From positions 1 through 7,318 of the forward strand of contig DBLB01000139.1 of the NCBI GenBank assembly GCA_002298695.1: 7,318 nt of DNA. Reading direction: 5' to 3'. Origin of the DNA: Clostridiales bacterium UBA735. Its GTDB lineage: Bacteria; Bacillota; Clostridia; Oscillospirales; Oscillospiraceae. The notes under the pieces are model-generated. The model made no database searches and was not told where the DNA came from. It was given only the letters and a program-made list of their open reading frames with translations. A program made the translations under genes and the position numbers. This document shows, in pieces, positions 1 through 5,152 of the stretch (positions are counted from its first letter, which is position 1; each line of letters starts with the position of its first letter).

Positions 1-1
1 C

Positions 2-472
2 GAAAAGCTCGGCGGGACAAGCGACATCTCGGCCGGACAGCTCATCGACCGGACGGGAAGACTATTAGGACTACAGTTCCCGGCGGGGAAGGCGCTCGAC
101 GCACTGAGCCGGGAGACTGACACAAAGGAAGATTTCCGTGTGAAGGTGAACGGGCTGACGTTCTCGTTCTCCGGACTGCAAAATAAAGTAGAAGACTATC
201 ACGCCGCCGGGCACAGTGCGGCGGAGACGGCGCGGTATGCGCTGCGGTCGGTGATCGGGTGCATCCTGCGGACGACCGAGGCGGCACGGAAGGCATATCC
301 GGGGCTGCCGGTGGTGTTTTCGGGCGGCGTGGCGTCGAACGCGATCCTGCGCGAGGCGTGCGCAGGAACGGACGCTGTGTTTGCCCAGCCGCAGTTTTCC
401 ACGGACAACGCGATGGGCGTCGCGATTCTGACGGCGCGGTTGGAGGGACTGGATGGAGCTTCAAATTCTTGA
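2..472 (+). CDS. TsaD/Kae1-like (peptidase M22 family) protein, C-terminal part; 5' end outside the window
   Basis: The reading frame is open from base 2 and ends at TGA 470-472, giving 156 residues of a protein that begins upstream. Visible family motifs are GGTSDISAGQLIDR near the start, the FSFSGL motif (typical of DFSFSGLK in TsaD), the glycine loop VVFSGGVASNAILRE, and STDNAMGVAI near the end, which corresponds to the CTDNAAMIA ATP/metal-site motif of TsaD. TsaD adds threonylcarbamoyl to A37 of ANN-decoding tRNAs in the cytoplasm. However, the altered last motif and the position directly before xseA fit a clostridial M22 paralogue better than the canonical TsaD, so no symbol is given. 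The diagnostic N-terminal HxxxH metal motif lies outside the window. The stop overlaps the xseA start by 20 bp, indicating one operon. Confidence 0.85.
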   Translation, partial: EKLGGTSDISAGQLIDRTGRLLGLQFPAGKALDALSRETDTKEDFRVKVNGLTFSFSGLQNKVEDYHAAGHSAAETARYALRSVIGCILRTTEAARKAYPGLPVVFSGGVASNAILREACAGTDAVFAQPQFSTDNAMGVAILTARLEGLDGASNS

Positions 473-1685
473 GGTCTCACAGGTCAACGCCTACATCAAG
501 GGGCTGTTTGACCGGGATGCGCTGCTGGGGCAGGTGTGCGTCCGGGGGGAGCTCAGCAATTATAAGGTATATCCCTCGGGGCATCATTATTTTACAATGA
601 AGGACGCAGAAGGCGCGCTGCGGTGCGTGATGTTCCGCTCGAGTGCGGCGCGGCTGCGGTTCAAACCGGAAAACGGCATGCAGGTGCTGGCTGCGGGGCG
701 AGTTACGGTGTTTCCGCGCGACGGTGCATATCAGCTCTACTGCGAGAATCTGACGCCTGCCGGCGCGGGCGACCTGCATGTGGCGTTTGAGCAGCTGAAG
801 GCGAAGCTGCTGGCCGAGGGGCTGTTCGACCGGAGCCTGAAAAAACCTCTGCCGCCATATCCGCACACGATCGGCATCATCACGTCCGGCGCGGGCGCGG
901 CGGTGATGGACATGCTGCGGATTTTGAGCCGGCGCTATCCGCTGAGCAAGGTAAAGATCCTGCCTGTGCGGGTGCAGGGGGCAGAGGCGCCGGCAGAGAT
1001 CGCGGGCGCGATCCGCTATGCCAACCGATACCGGGTCGCGGACGTGCTCATCACGGGCCGCGGCGGCGGTTCGATGGAGGATCTGTGGGCATTCAACGAC
1101 GAGCGTGTGGCGCGGGCCATTTTTGCGTCGGAGATTCCGGTGATCTCGGCGGTCGGCCACGAGCCGGACGTGACGATCTCGGACTTTGTGGCGGATGTGC
1201 GGGCGGCGACGCCCTCAAATGCGGCGGAGCTGGTCGCACCGGATCAGGCAGAGCTGCGGCAGACGCTCGGAAACGCGCAGTCGCGCCTGCTTGCAGCGAT
1301 GAAAAAGCGTTTGCAGGGCGACCGGCAGCGGCTGGACGCGCTGCGCAGTGCGCGCGTGATGCAGTCTCCGCTGGGGTATGTGCAGGAGCGGAGAATGCTG
1401 CTTGACCACGAGAGCCGGCTGCTCGCGACGCTGATGCAGCGGGCAATCGCGGAGAAAAAGCAGCGCTTTGCACACCTGGCCGCGGCGCTTGACGCAATGA
1501 GCCCGCTGAAAGTGCTTGCGCGCGGCTACAGTGTGGTGCGGACGGCGGACGGCGCATTGGTGCAGCGCGCGTCGCAGACACGGCCGGGAGATTCAATTGA
1601 GATCATTCTGCGGCAGGGAAGGCTGACGGCAGAAGTGAAGGAATGCAGGGAGGACGCCGATGGAACAGGAATCGAAAACGTTTGA
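453..1685 (+). CDS. xseA: Exodeoxyribonuclease VII large subunit
   Basis: This is the catalytic subunit of exonuclease VII, which with several XseB copies degrades single-stranded DNA from both ends into oligonucleotides in the cytoplasm, in repair and recombination. The 410 residues are close to the usual 400-450. An N-terminal OB-fold (about residues 5-100, with VSQVNAYIKG and VRGELSNYK) is followed by the nuclease core: GIITSGAGAAVMDML (141-155), GRGGGSMEDLWAFNDE (202-217), ISAVGHEPDVTISDF (231-245) and VRAATPSNAAE (249-259). A helical, charged region (about 265-345) that should bind XseB comes next, then the C-terminal SPLKVLARGYSVV segment (350-362). The ATG at 453 is preceded by GGAGGG at 442-447 with a 5-nt spacer. 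The first motif reads TSGAGAA where most homologues have TSPTGAA. The gene overlaps both neighbours, so it is probably translationally coupled. Confidence 0.97.
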   Translation: MELQILEVSQVNAYIKGLFDRDALLGQVCVRGELSNYKVYPSGHHYFTMKDAEGALRCVMFRSSAARLRFKPENGMQVLAAGRVTVFPRDGAYQLYCENLTPAGAGDLHVAFEQLKAKLLAEGLFDRSLKKPLPPYPHTIGIITSGAGAAVMDMLRILSRRYPLSKVKILPVRVQGAEAPAEIAGAIRYANRYRVADVLITGRGGGSMEDLWAFNDERVARAIFASEIPVISAVGHEPDVTISDFVADVRAATPSNAAELVAPDQAELRQTLGNAQSRLLAAMKKRLQGDRQRLDALRSARVMQSPLGYVQERRMLLDHESRLLATLMQRAIAEKKQRFAHLAAALDAMSPLKVLARGYSVVRTADGALVQRASQTRPGDSIEIILRQGRLTAEVKECREDADGTGIENV

Positions 1686-1893
1686 ACAGTCGATGGCGCG
1701 GCTGGAAGCCATTGTGCGCCAGATGGAGCAGGGCAATGTGCCACTGGAGGAATCGCTGAAGCTCTTCCAGGAGGGGACAGGGCTGGTGCAGACCTGTACG
1801 CAGCTGCTGGACAGCGCGGAGATGCAGGTCGTCAAGCTGATGAAGGGCCCGGATGGTGCGCCGGTGGAACAGGAGTTTGTGCGCGATGCGTGA
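1660..1893 (+). CDS. xseB: Exodeoxyribonuclease VII small subunit
   Basis: This is the small helical subunit that binds several-to-one along the C-terminal helices of XseA and is needed for activity and stability of exonuclease VII. The 77-residue length is normal. The family signature is clear: FEQSMARLEAIVRQMEQGN (residues 8-26), then VPLEESLKLFQEG (27-39), then a second helix that includes the LLDSAEMQV stretch. These form the expected two-helix antiparallel hairpin. The ATG at 1660 lies inside the end of xseA (26-bp overlap) and has a strong GGGAGGA at 1648-1654 with a 5-nt spacer. It ends at TGA 1891-1893, overlapping the chosen ispA start by 8 bp. The usual xseA-xseB-ispA order supports the call. 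Confidence 0.96.
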   Translation: MEQESKTFEQSMARLEAIVRQMEQGNVPLEESLKLFQEGTGLVQTCTQLLDSAEMQVVKLMKGPDGAPVEQEFVRDA

Positions 1894-2755
1894 TTTTGAG
1901 GCCCGGCGCGAGGCATATCGCGCAGCGATCGAGACGGAGCTGGACGGCTGCTTCCGGCAGGAACTGCCGCAGAAGCGGCTTTTTGAGGCGATGCGCTACA
2001 GCCTGCTCGGCGGCGGGAAGCGGATCCGGGGGATGCTGGCGCTGGAATTCTGCCGTGTCTGCTGCGGGGATTGGCAGCGGGCGCTGCCGTTTGCGGCAGC
2101 GCTTGAAATGGTGCAGGCGTACAGTCTGATCCACGACGATCTGCCATGTATGGATGACGACGATTACCGGCGCGGCAAGCTGACAAATCACAGGGTCTAC
2201 GGTGAGGCCATGGCCGTGCTGGCGGGCGATGCGCTGCTGACGGCGGCGTTTGAGACGGCGGCCGGTGCAGAGGCTGAGCCGGCGGTCATTGCGGGCGTGG
2301 TCAGAACGCTTGCCGTCTGCGCCGGTGAGCTCGGCATGGTCGGCGGACAGGTGCTCGATCTGGCTGCGGAGCAGCAGACGCCGGATGCGGCATATATCCA
2401 CACCATGCAGGATCTGAAGACCGGCGCACTCATCCGCGCGGCGTGCTGCTGCGGTGTAATTGCCGGCGGCGGAAGCGATGCGCAGTATCAGGCGGCTGCG
2501 GCGTATGCCTCGGCCCTCGGGCTGGCGTTTCAGATCCGGGACGATATGCTCGATGTGCTCGGCGACGCGCAGACGCTCGGCAAGGCCGTCCATGCAGACG
2601 AGAACAAGGGCACGTTTGTGCGCCTTTACGGGCTGGACGCCTGCCGGGACATGATCGCGGCAGAAGGCGCAAAGGCGCACGCAGCACTGGCGGCGTTCGC
2701 AGACCGCAGTTTCCTGGAGGAGCTGATCGATGTGCTGGCAGTCCGCGAGGCATAA
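1886..2755 (+). CDS. ispA: Polyprenyl synthetase, farnesyl diphosphate synthase type
   Basis: Condenses dimethylallyl or geranyl diphosphate with isopentenyl diphosphate to make farnesyl diphosphate, precursor of undecaprenyl and quinone chains. I chose ATG 1886 (289 residues) over the longer in-frame GTG at 1853 because it has AGGAG at 1871-1875 (10-nt spacer), overlaps xseB by only 8 bp, and removes 11 residues unlike the family. Motifs: GGGKRIRG (42-49), first Asp-rich motif DDLPCMDDDDYRRG (84-97) with the DDxxxxD spacing of bacterial FPP synthases, KTG (178-180), and second Asp-rich motif FQIRDDMLD (215-223). The loop after it reads LGKAVHADENKGTF (231-244) and seems about two residues shorter than in relatives. 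Product chain length (C15) is inferred from the family, not proven. Last gene before a terminator; dxs, often next in related genomes, is absent here. Confidence 0.94.
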   Translation: MRDFEARREAYRAAIETELDGCFRQELPQKRLFEAMRYSLLGGGKRIRGMLALEFCRVCCGDWQRALPFAAALEMVQAYSLIHDDLPCMDDDDYRRGKLTNHRVYGEAMAVLAGDALLTAAFETAAGAEAEPAVIAGVVRTLAVCAGELGMVGGQVLDLAAEQQTPDAAYIHTMQDLKTGALIRAACCCGVIAGGGSDAQYQAAAAYASALGLAFQIRDDMLDVLGDAQTLGKAVHADENKGTFVRLYGLDACRDMIAAEGAKAHAALAAFADRSFLEELIDVLAVREA

Positions 2756-2761
2756 ATAATT

Positions 2762-2792
2762 GCCGTGTGCCCTTTGCGGGCGCACGGCTTTT
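2762..2792 (+). terminator. Intrinsic terminator of the xse-ispA operon
   Basis: An 11-bp stem (2762-2772 with 2778-2788, one G-T mismatch that forms a G-U pair in RNA) encloses the loop TTTGC, followed by TTTT at 2789-2792. It begins 6 bases after the ispA stop. On the opposite strand the stem is followed by AATTATTTATG, moderately U-rich, so it might also stop the convergent transcript. Confidence 0.85.
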
Positions 2793-2813
2793 GTCATTGG
2801 TTGTACCAAACCA

Positions 2814-2846
2814 CCGCAGCCGCCGGGAAAATACCGGCGGCTGCGG
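2814..2846 (-). terminator. Strong GC hairpin, probable terminator of the convergent symporter gene
   Basis: A perfect 13-bp stem (2814-2826 with 2834-2846) with the 7-base loop GAAAATA lies about 70 bases past the symporter stop. Read on the - strand the tail is TGGTTTGG, only weakly U-rich, and the + strand tail CATGATA is not U-rich at all. The hairpin is unmistakable; its role as a terminator on the - strand is inferred from its position between convergent genes. Confidence 0.6.
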
Positions 2847-2913
2847 CATGATACGGTGAAGATGGATATGGGAACGCCGCGCCTGAGAGACAGGATGCGG
2901 CGCATCCGGCGGA

Positions 2914-4146
2914 TCATTTTGCCTTTCCGGCAAGCTTGGCGGCCTTGCGCTGCTCCTGGCGGGAGATCCACATGGCGCAGGTGGCGTCGCCGGTGATGTT
3001 GAGGGTAGTACGGCCCATGTCGAACAGCTTGTCAACGCCCGCGATGATCGCGATGCCTTCGACCGGCAGGCCGACGGACTCAAGCACCATTGCCAGCATG
3101 ATCATGCCCGCGCCGGAGACGCCGGCCGTGCCGATTGAAGCCAACGTTGCGGTCAGGACGATCATGGCCATCTGCCCGAGCGTCAGATCGACGTTGTAGC
3201 AGCAGGCGATGAAGATCGCCGCGACTGCCTGATAGATGGCGGTGCCGTCCATGTTGATCGTTGCGCCGAGCGGCAGGACGAACGAACTGATCTCCGGTTC
3301 CGCGCCCATCTTGTTGCAGCACTCGATGTTCAGCGGCAGCGTCGCATTGGAAGATGTGGTCGTGAACGCGCAGATCATAGCGGGGGCCAGGCCCTTGAAG
3401 AACTTGAGCGGGTTCATGTCGGACAGGAAGCGCACAGACAGGCCGTACACCACGACGACATGGATGATATAGCCGAGATAGGCCACGCCGATGACGATGA
3501 GCAGGTTGCCGACGATGGAAGGGCCATTGACGGCCACGACGTTCGCCATCAGGCAGAGGACGCCGACCGGGGTGAACTTGATGATCATCATCATGACCTG
3601 CATAATGACCTTGTTCATTCTGGCGACCGCGCCGCCGACAGGGATGCCGTCGTCCCCGGCCGCGAGGATGCCCGCGCCGAAGAAGATCGCAACAACGATG
3701 ACCGGCAGCATGTCAGCGCTCACCATCGGCTTGAGCAGGTTATCCGGGAAGATGTTTACAATGACCTGCATGACGGAGGGGGATTCCTTGGCTTCGTATT
3801 CCAGGCCGGAGGTCTGAAGCACCGGGAACGCGCCCTTGAAGATGTTGGCAAGTGCAAGGCCGATGACGACGGCGATGGCGGTCGTGCACATATAGTACAC
3901 GAACGTCCGCAGTCCCACGGAGCCGACGCGCTTGAGATCCTTCAGGGAGACGACGCCGTCGGTGATCGAGAACAGAACGACGGGCACCACGAGGAACTTC
4001 AGCAGGTTGATGTAGATCGTGCCGATAGGCTTGAGATAATCCGTGGTGAATTCCGGCGTCTTCAGGAAGCACAGACCCACGAGAATACCGGCGACCATGC
4101 CGATAAAGATCCATACGGACAGTGACAGTTTCTTCTTTTCTTTCAT
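2914..4146 (-). CDS. Dicarboxylate/amino acid:cation symporter (SLC1/DAACS family)
   Basis: An inner-membrane secondary transporter that takes up acidic amino acids or C4-dicarboxylates with Na+ or H+. The 410 residues and hydrophobic profile match the GltPh fold (eight membrane helices plus two re-entrant hairpins). Visible landmarks: hairpin 1 FTTTSSNATLP (261-271), LPLGATINMDGTA (291-303) with the cation-site NMDGT, hairpin 2 IGTAGVSGAGMIM (338-350), and VDKLFDMGRTTLNITGD (371-387). By alignment to GltPh, D372, D376, R379, T380, N383 and D387 match D390, D394, R397, T398, N401 and D405, so substrate and cation residues are intact; R379 argues for an acidic substrate. LPLGATINMDGT is closer to glutamate-type members than to DctA, hence no symbol. 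ATG at 4146-4144 has AGGAGG at 4157-4152 (5-nt spacer). It is transcribed alone and converges on ispA. Confidence 0.93.
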   Translation of the reverse strand: MKEKKKLSLSVWIFIGMVAGILVGLCFLKTPEFTTDYLKPIGTIYINLLKFLVVPVVLFSITDGVVSLKDLKRVGSVGLRTFVYYMCTTAIAVVIGLALANIFKGAFPVLQTSGLEYEAKESPSVMQVIVNIFPDNLLKPMVSADMLPVIVVAIFFGAGILAAGDDGIPVGGAVARMNKVIMQVMMMIIKFTPVGVLCLMANVVAVNGPSIVGNLLIVIGVAYLGYIIHVVVVYGLSVRFLSDMNPLKFFKGLAPAMICAFTTTSSNATLPLNIECCNKMGAEPEISSFVLPLGATINMDGTAIYQAVAAIFIACCYNVDLTLGQMAMIVLTATLASIGTAGVSGAGMIMLAMVLESVGLPVEGIAIIAGVDKLFDMGRTTLNITGDATCAMWISRQEQRKAAKLAGKAK

Positions 4147-4184
4147 AAGATCCTCCTCTTTCTATCCCGTTTGGAGATACTGCC

Positions 4185-4218
4185 ATTATACCAGTGCTAA
4201 GCTGAAAATGGAGTTCAG
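4185..4218 (-). promoter_or_regulatory. Extended -10 promoter of the symporter, with an inverted repeat upstream
   Basis: On the - strand TGGTATAAT (4193-4185) is a perfect extended -10. The -35 region is poor (CTCCAT at 17-bp spacing), as often tolerated with an extended -10. The inferred start near 4178 gives a leader of about 30 bases containing the AGGAGG. Overlapping the -35 region is the inverted repeat CTGAA-N7-TTCAG (4202-4218), a possible operator; that role is inference. Confidence 0.65.
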
Positions 4219-4243
4219 GTGCCGTGAAGAAGCGAAAAGATAC

Positions 4244-4259
4244 CGTTAATTTCTTAACG
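4244..4259. promoter_or_regulatory. Perfect inverted repeat CGTTAA-N4-TTAACG, candidate operator
   Basis: Two perfect 6-bp arms (4244-4249 and 4254-4259) flank TTTC. It lies about 55 bp upstream of the symporter -10 and is followed by two AAAACTG copies at 4261-4267 and 4271-4277, exactly 10 bp apart. Together these look like a protein-binding region in the divergent intergenic gap. The regulator is unknown and the role is inferred only from symmetry and location. Confidence 0.4.
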
Positions 4260-4331
4260 CAAAACTGCGAAAAACTGTTTAAATAACACAAAAAACACGA
4301 GGCGATTTTCGATACTGGTTGTGTAGTTCCA

Positions 4332-4355
4332 ATACAAATGGAGAACGATTTGCAT
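4332..4355. promoter_or_regulatory. Imperfect inverted repeat ATACAAAT-N8-ATTTGCAT, candidate activator site
   Basis: The 8-bp arms (4332-4339 and 4348-4355) pair with one mismatch and are separated by 8 bases. The centre is about 63 bp upstream of the inferred start of the + strand promoter, a usual activator position. The downstream half contains TTGCAT, which recurs as the -35 element at 4372-4377, 22 bp away. Function is inferred. Confidence 0.35.
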
Positions 4356-4371
4356 GGGGAAAACATAGCAG

Positions 4372-4400
4372 TTGCATTTTGGCCGCGGAGTATTTATAAT
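4372..4400 (+). promoter_or_regulatory. Sigma-A type promoter of the DUF5662 gene
   Basis: TTGCAT (4372-4377), a 17-bp spacer and a perfect TATAAT (4395-4400). The predicted start near 4407 leaves a leader of about 32 bases with GGGGAGG at 4424-4430 before the GTG start at 4439. The -35 matches consensus only in TTG. Confidence 0.7.
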
Positions 4401-4438
4401 ATGGATGAAGAGAGTTTCGACTCGGGGAGGCAGAGGCC

Positions 4439-5014
4439 GTGCGCAACGTCTGGAAGCACCTCAAAACCATCACGCATCACCGCCGCCTTGTGCGCCGCGG
4501 CTGCTTCCGCGTTGGTCTGTACTGGCAGGGCCTGACGCACGATCTGTCCAAGTTTTCTCCCACGGAATTCTGGACCGGCGTCCGCTATTATCAGGGCACG
4601 CGCAGCCCCAATACCGCCGAGCGCGAGGACAAGGGCTATTCCGAAGCCTGGATGCACCACAAGGGCCGCAACAAGCACCATTTCGAATACTGGACGGACA
4701 TCAACCCCGCCACGCGGCAGTATGAGCCGGTCGAAATGCCGCGCAGATACCTTGCGGAGATGGTGATGGACCGGATCGCGGCCTGCAAGACCTATCAGGG
4801 CGCAGCGTATACTGACGCCTCACCGCTGGCCTATCTCGAGCGTGCCCGCGAATCGTCCTGCGTCCATCCCGCGACCTACCGGCAGCTGCATTTCCTGCTC
4901 ACCATGCTTGCAGAGCGGGGAGAAGAGGAGACCTTCCGCTTCATCCGCAGCGTCGTTCTGCGGGGCCAGCCGTTTGCGGAGAATTGTTCGCATAACTATA
5001 TATCCAAGAGATAG
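4439..5014 (+). CDS. DUF5662 family protein of unknown function
   Basis: The 191-residue protein matches my recollection of the DUF5662 family, common in gut Firmicutes and without an established function. It has no signal peptide or membrane segment, so it is probably cytoplasmic. Recognisable stretches are HLKTITHHRRLV (7-18), LYWQGLTHDLSKFSPTEFW (27-45), GTRSPN (53-58), MHHKGRNKHHFEYW (72-85) and AEMVMDRIAACKTYQG (106-121). The many His and Asp residues (H13/H14, H34-D35, H73/H74, H80/H81, D111) are arranged like an HD-type metal site, which is inference. The GTG start is the only plausible one: a stop at 4406-4408 closes the frame upstream, and GGGGAGG sits 8 bases before it. The C-terminal tail after residue 180 (ENCSHNYISKR) is probably variable. 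It stands alone with its own promoter, divergent from the symporter; no clear terminator follows. Confidence 0.85.
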   Translation: MRNVWKHLKTITHHRRLVRRGCFRVGLYWQGLTHDLSKFSPTEFWTGVRYYQGTRSPNTAEREDKGYSEAWMHHKGRNKHHFEYWTDINPATRQYEPVEMPRRYLAEMVMDRIAACKTYQGAAYTDASPLAYLERARESSCVHPATYRQLHFLLTMLAERGEEETFRFIRSVVLRGQPFAENCSHNYISKR

Positions 5015-5040
5015 CTCGCGCAATTTTGTACATCCTGCCT

Positions 5041-5102
5041 AAAAAACCTCGTATTTTTTCAAAAAACTGCCGATAGCCCGGCCGGGCGGAATGCGGTATA
5101 AT
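5041..5102 (+). promoter_or_regulatory. Promoter region of the SLH-anchored nucleotidase: A/T tracts, GC palindrome, consensus -10
   Basis: A perfect TATAAT lies at 5097-5102 (inferred start near 5109). The -35 is weak (TAGCCC at 5074-5079), but phased A/T tracts at 5041-5046, 5054-5059 and 5061-5066 fall where an UP element would contact RNA polymerase. The perfect 12-bp palindrome GCCCGGCCGGGC (5076-5087) occupies the spacer beside the -35, a classical place for an operator. Regulatory roles are inferred from position. Confidence 0.65.
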
Positions 5103-5114
5103 AAGGGTAATCTA

Positions 5115-5132
5115 TCCGCCCGTTCGGGCGGA
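5115..5132 (+). promoter_or_regulatory. Short GC hairpin in the 5' leader of the SLH-anchored nucleotidase
   Basis: TCCGCCC (5115-5121) pairs with GGGCGGA (5126-5132) around a GTTC loop, about 6 bases after the inferred transcript start and 8 bases before the AAGGAGG. No T-run follows, so it is not a terminator. It may stabilise the 5' end of the mRNA, or the DNA repeat may bind a protein. Confidence 0.6.
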
Positions 5133-5152
5133 AGAAAATAAAGGAGGATACT

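Noticed and set aside
1853..1885. GTG start at 1853 for ispA
   Set aside because: It adds 11 residues with no family likeness, overlaps xseB deeply and has a worse ribosome binding site than ATG 1886.
2893..2907. Small hairpin GGATGC-GGC-GCATCC just past the symporter stop
   Set aside because: Six base pairs with a three-base loop and no T-run on either side; not enough to call a terminator.
1832..2971. 379-codon - strand open frame opposite ispA
   Set aside because: It runs across ispA, the terminator and the end of the symporter; arginine- and proline-rich composition is typical of antisense shadow frames.
3460..4125. Long + strand open frame (221 codons) opposite the symporter
   Set aside because: It is rich in Asp, His and Glu with no family signature, and mirrors the antisense of a membrane protein gene; no ribosome binding site supports it.
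4147..4438. A riboswitch or small RNA in the 292-bp intergenic gap
   Set aside because: Both inferred leaders are only about 30 bases, and I see no conserved riboswitch core or terminator hairpin; the gap is better explained by promoters and candidate operators.
4279..4473. 64-codon - strand frame in the divergent intergenic region
   Set aside because: It overlaps the DUF5662 start and promoter, has no good ribosome binding site and no resemblance to a known small protein.
4982..5028. Possible terminator after DUF5662 (AATTG/CAATT stem, then TTTT)
   Set aside because: The stem is short, AT-rich and bulged, with a loop of about 26 bases; too weak to call.
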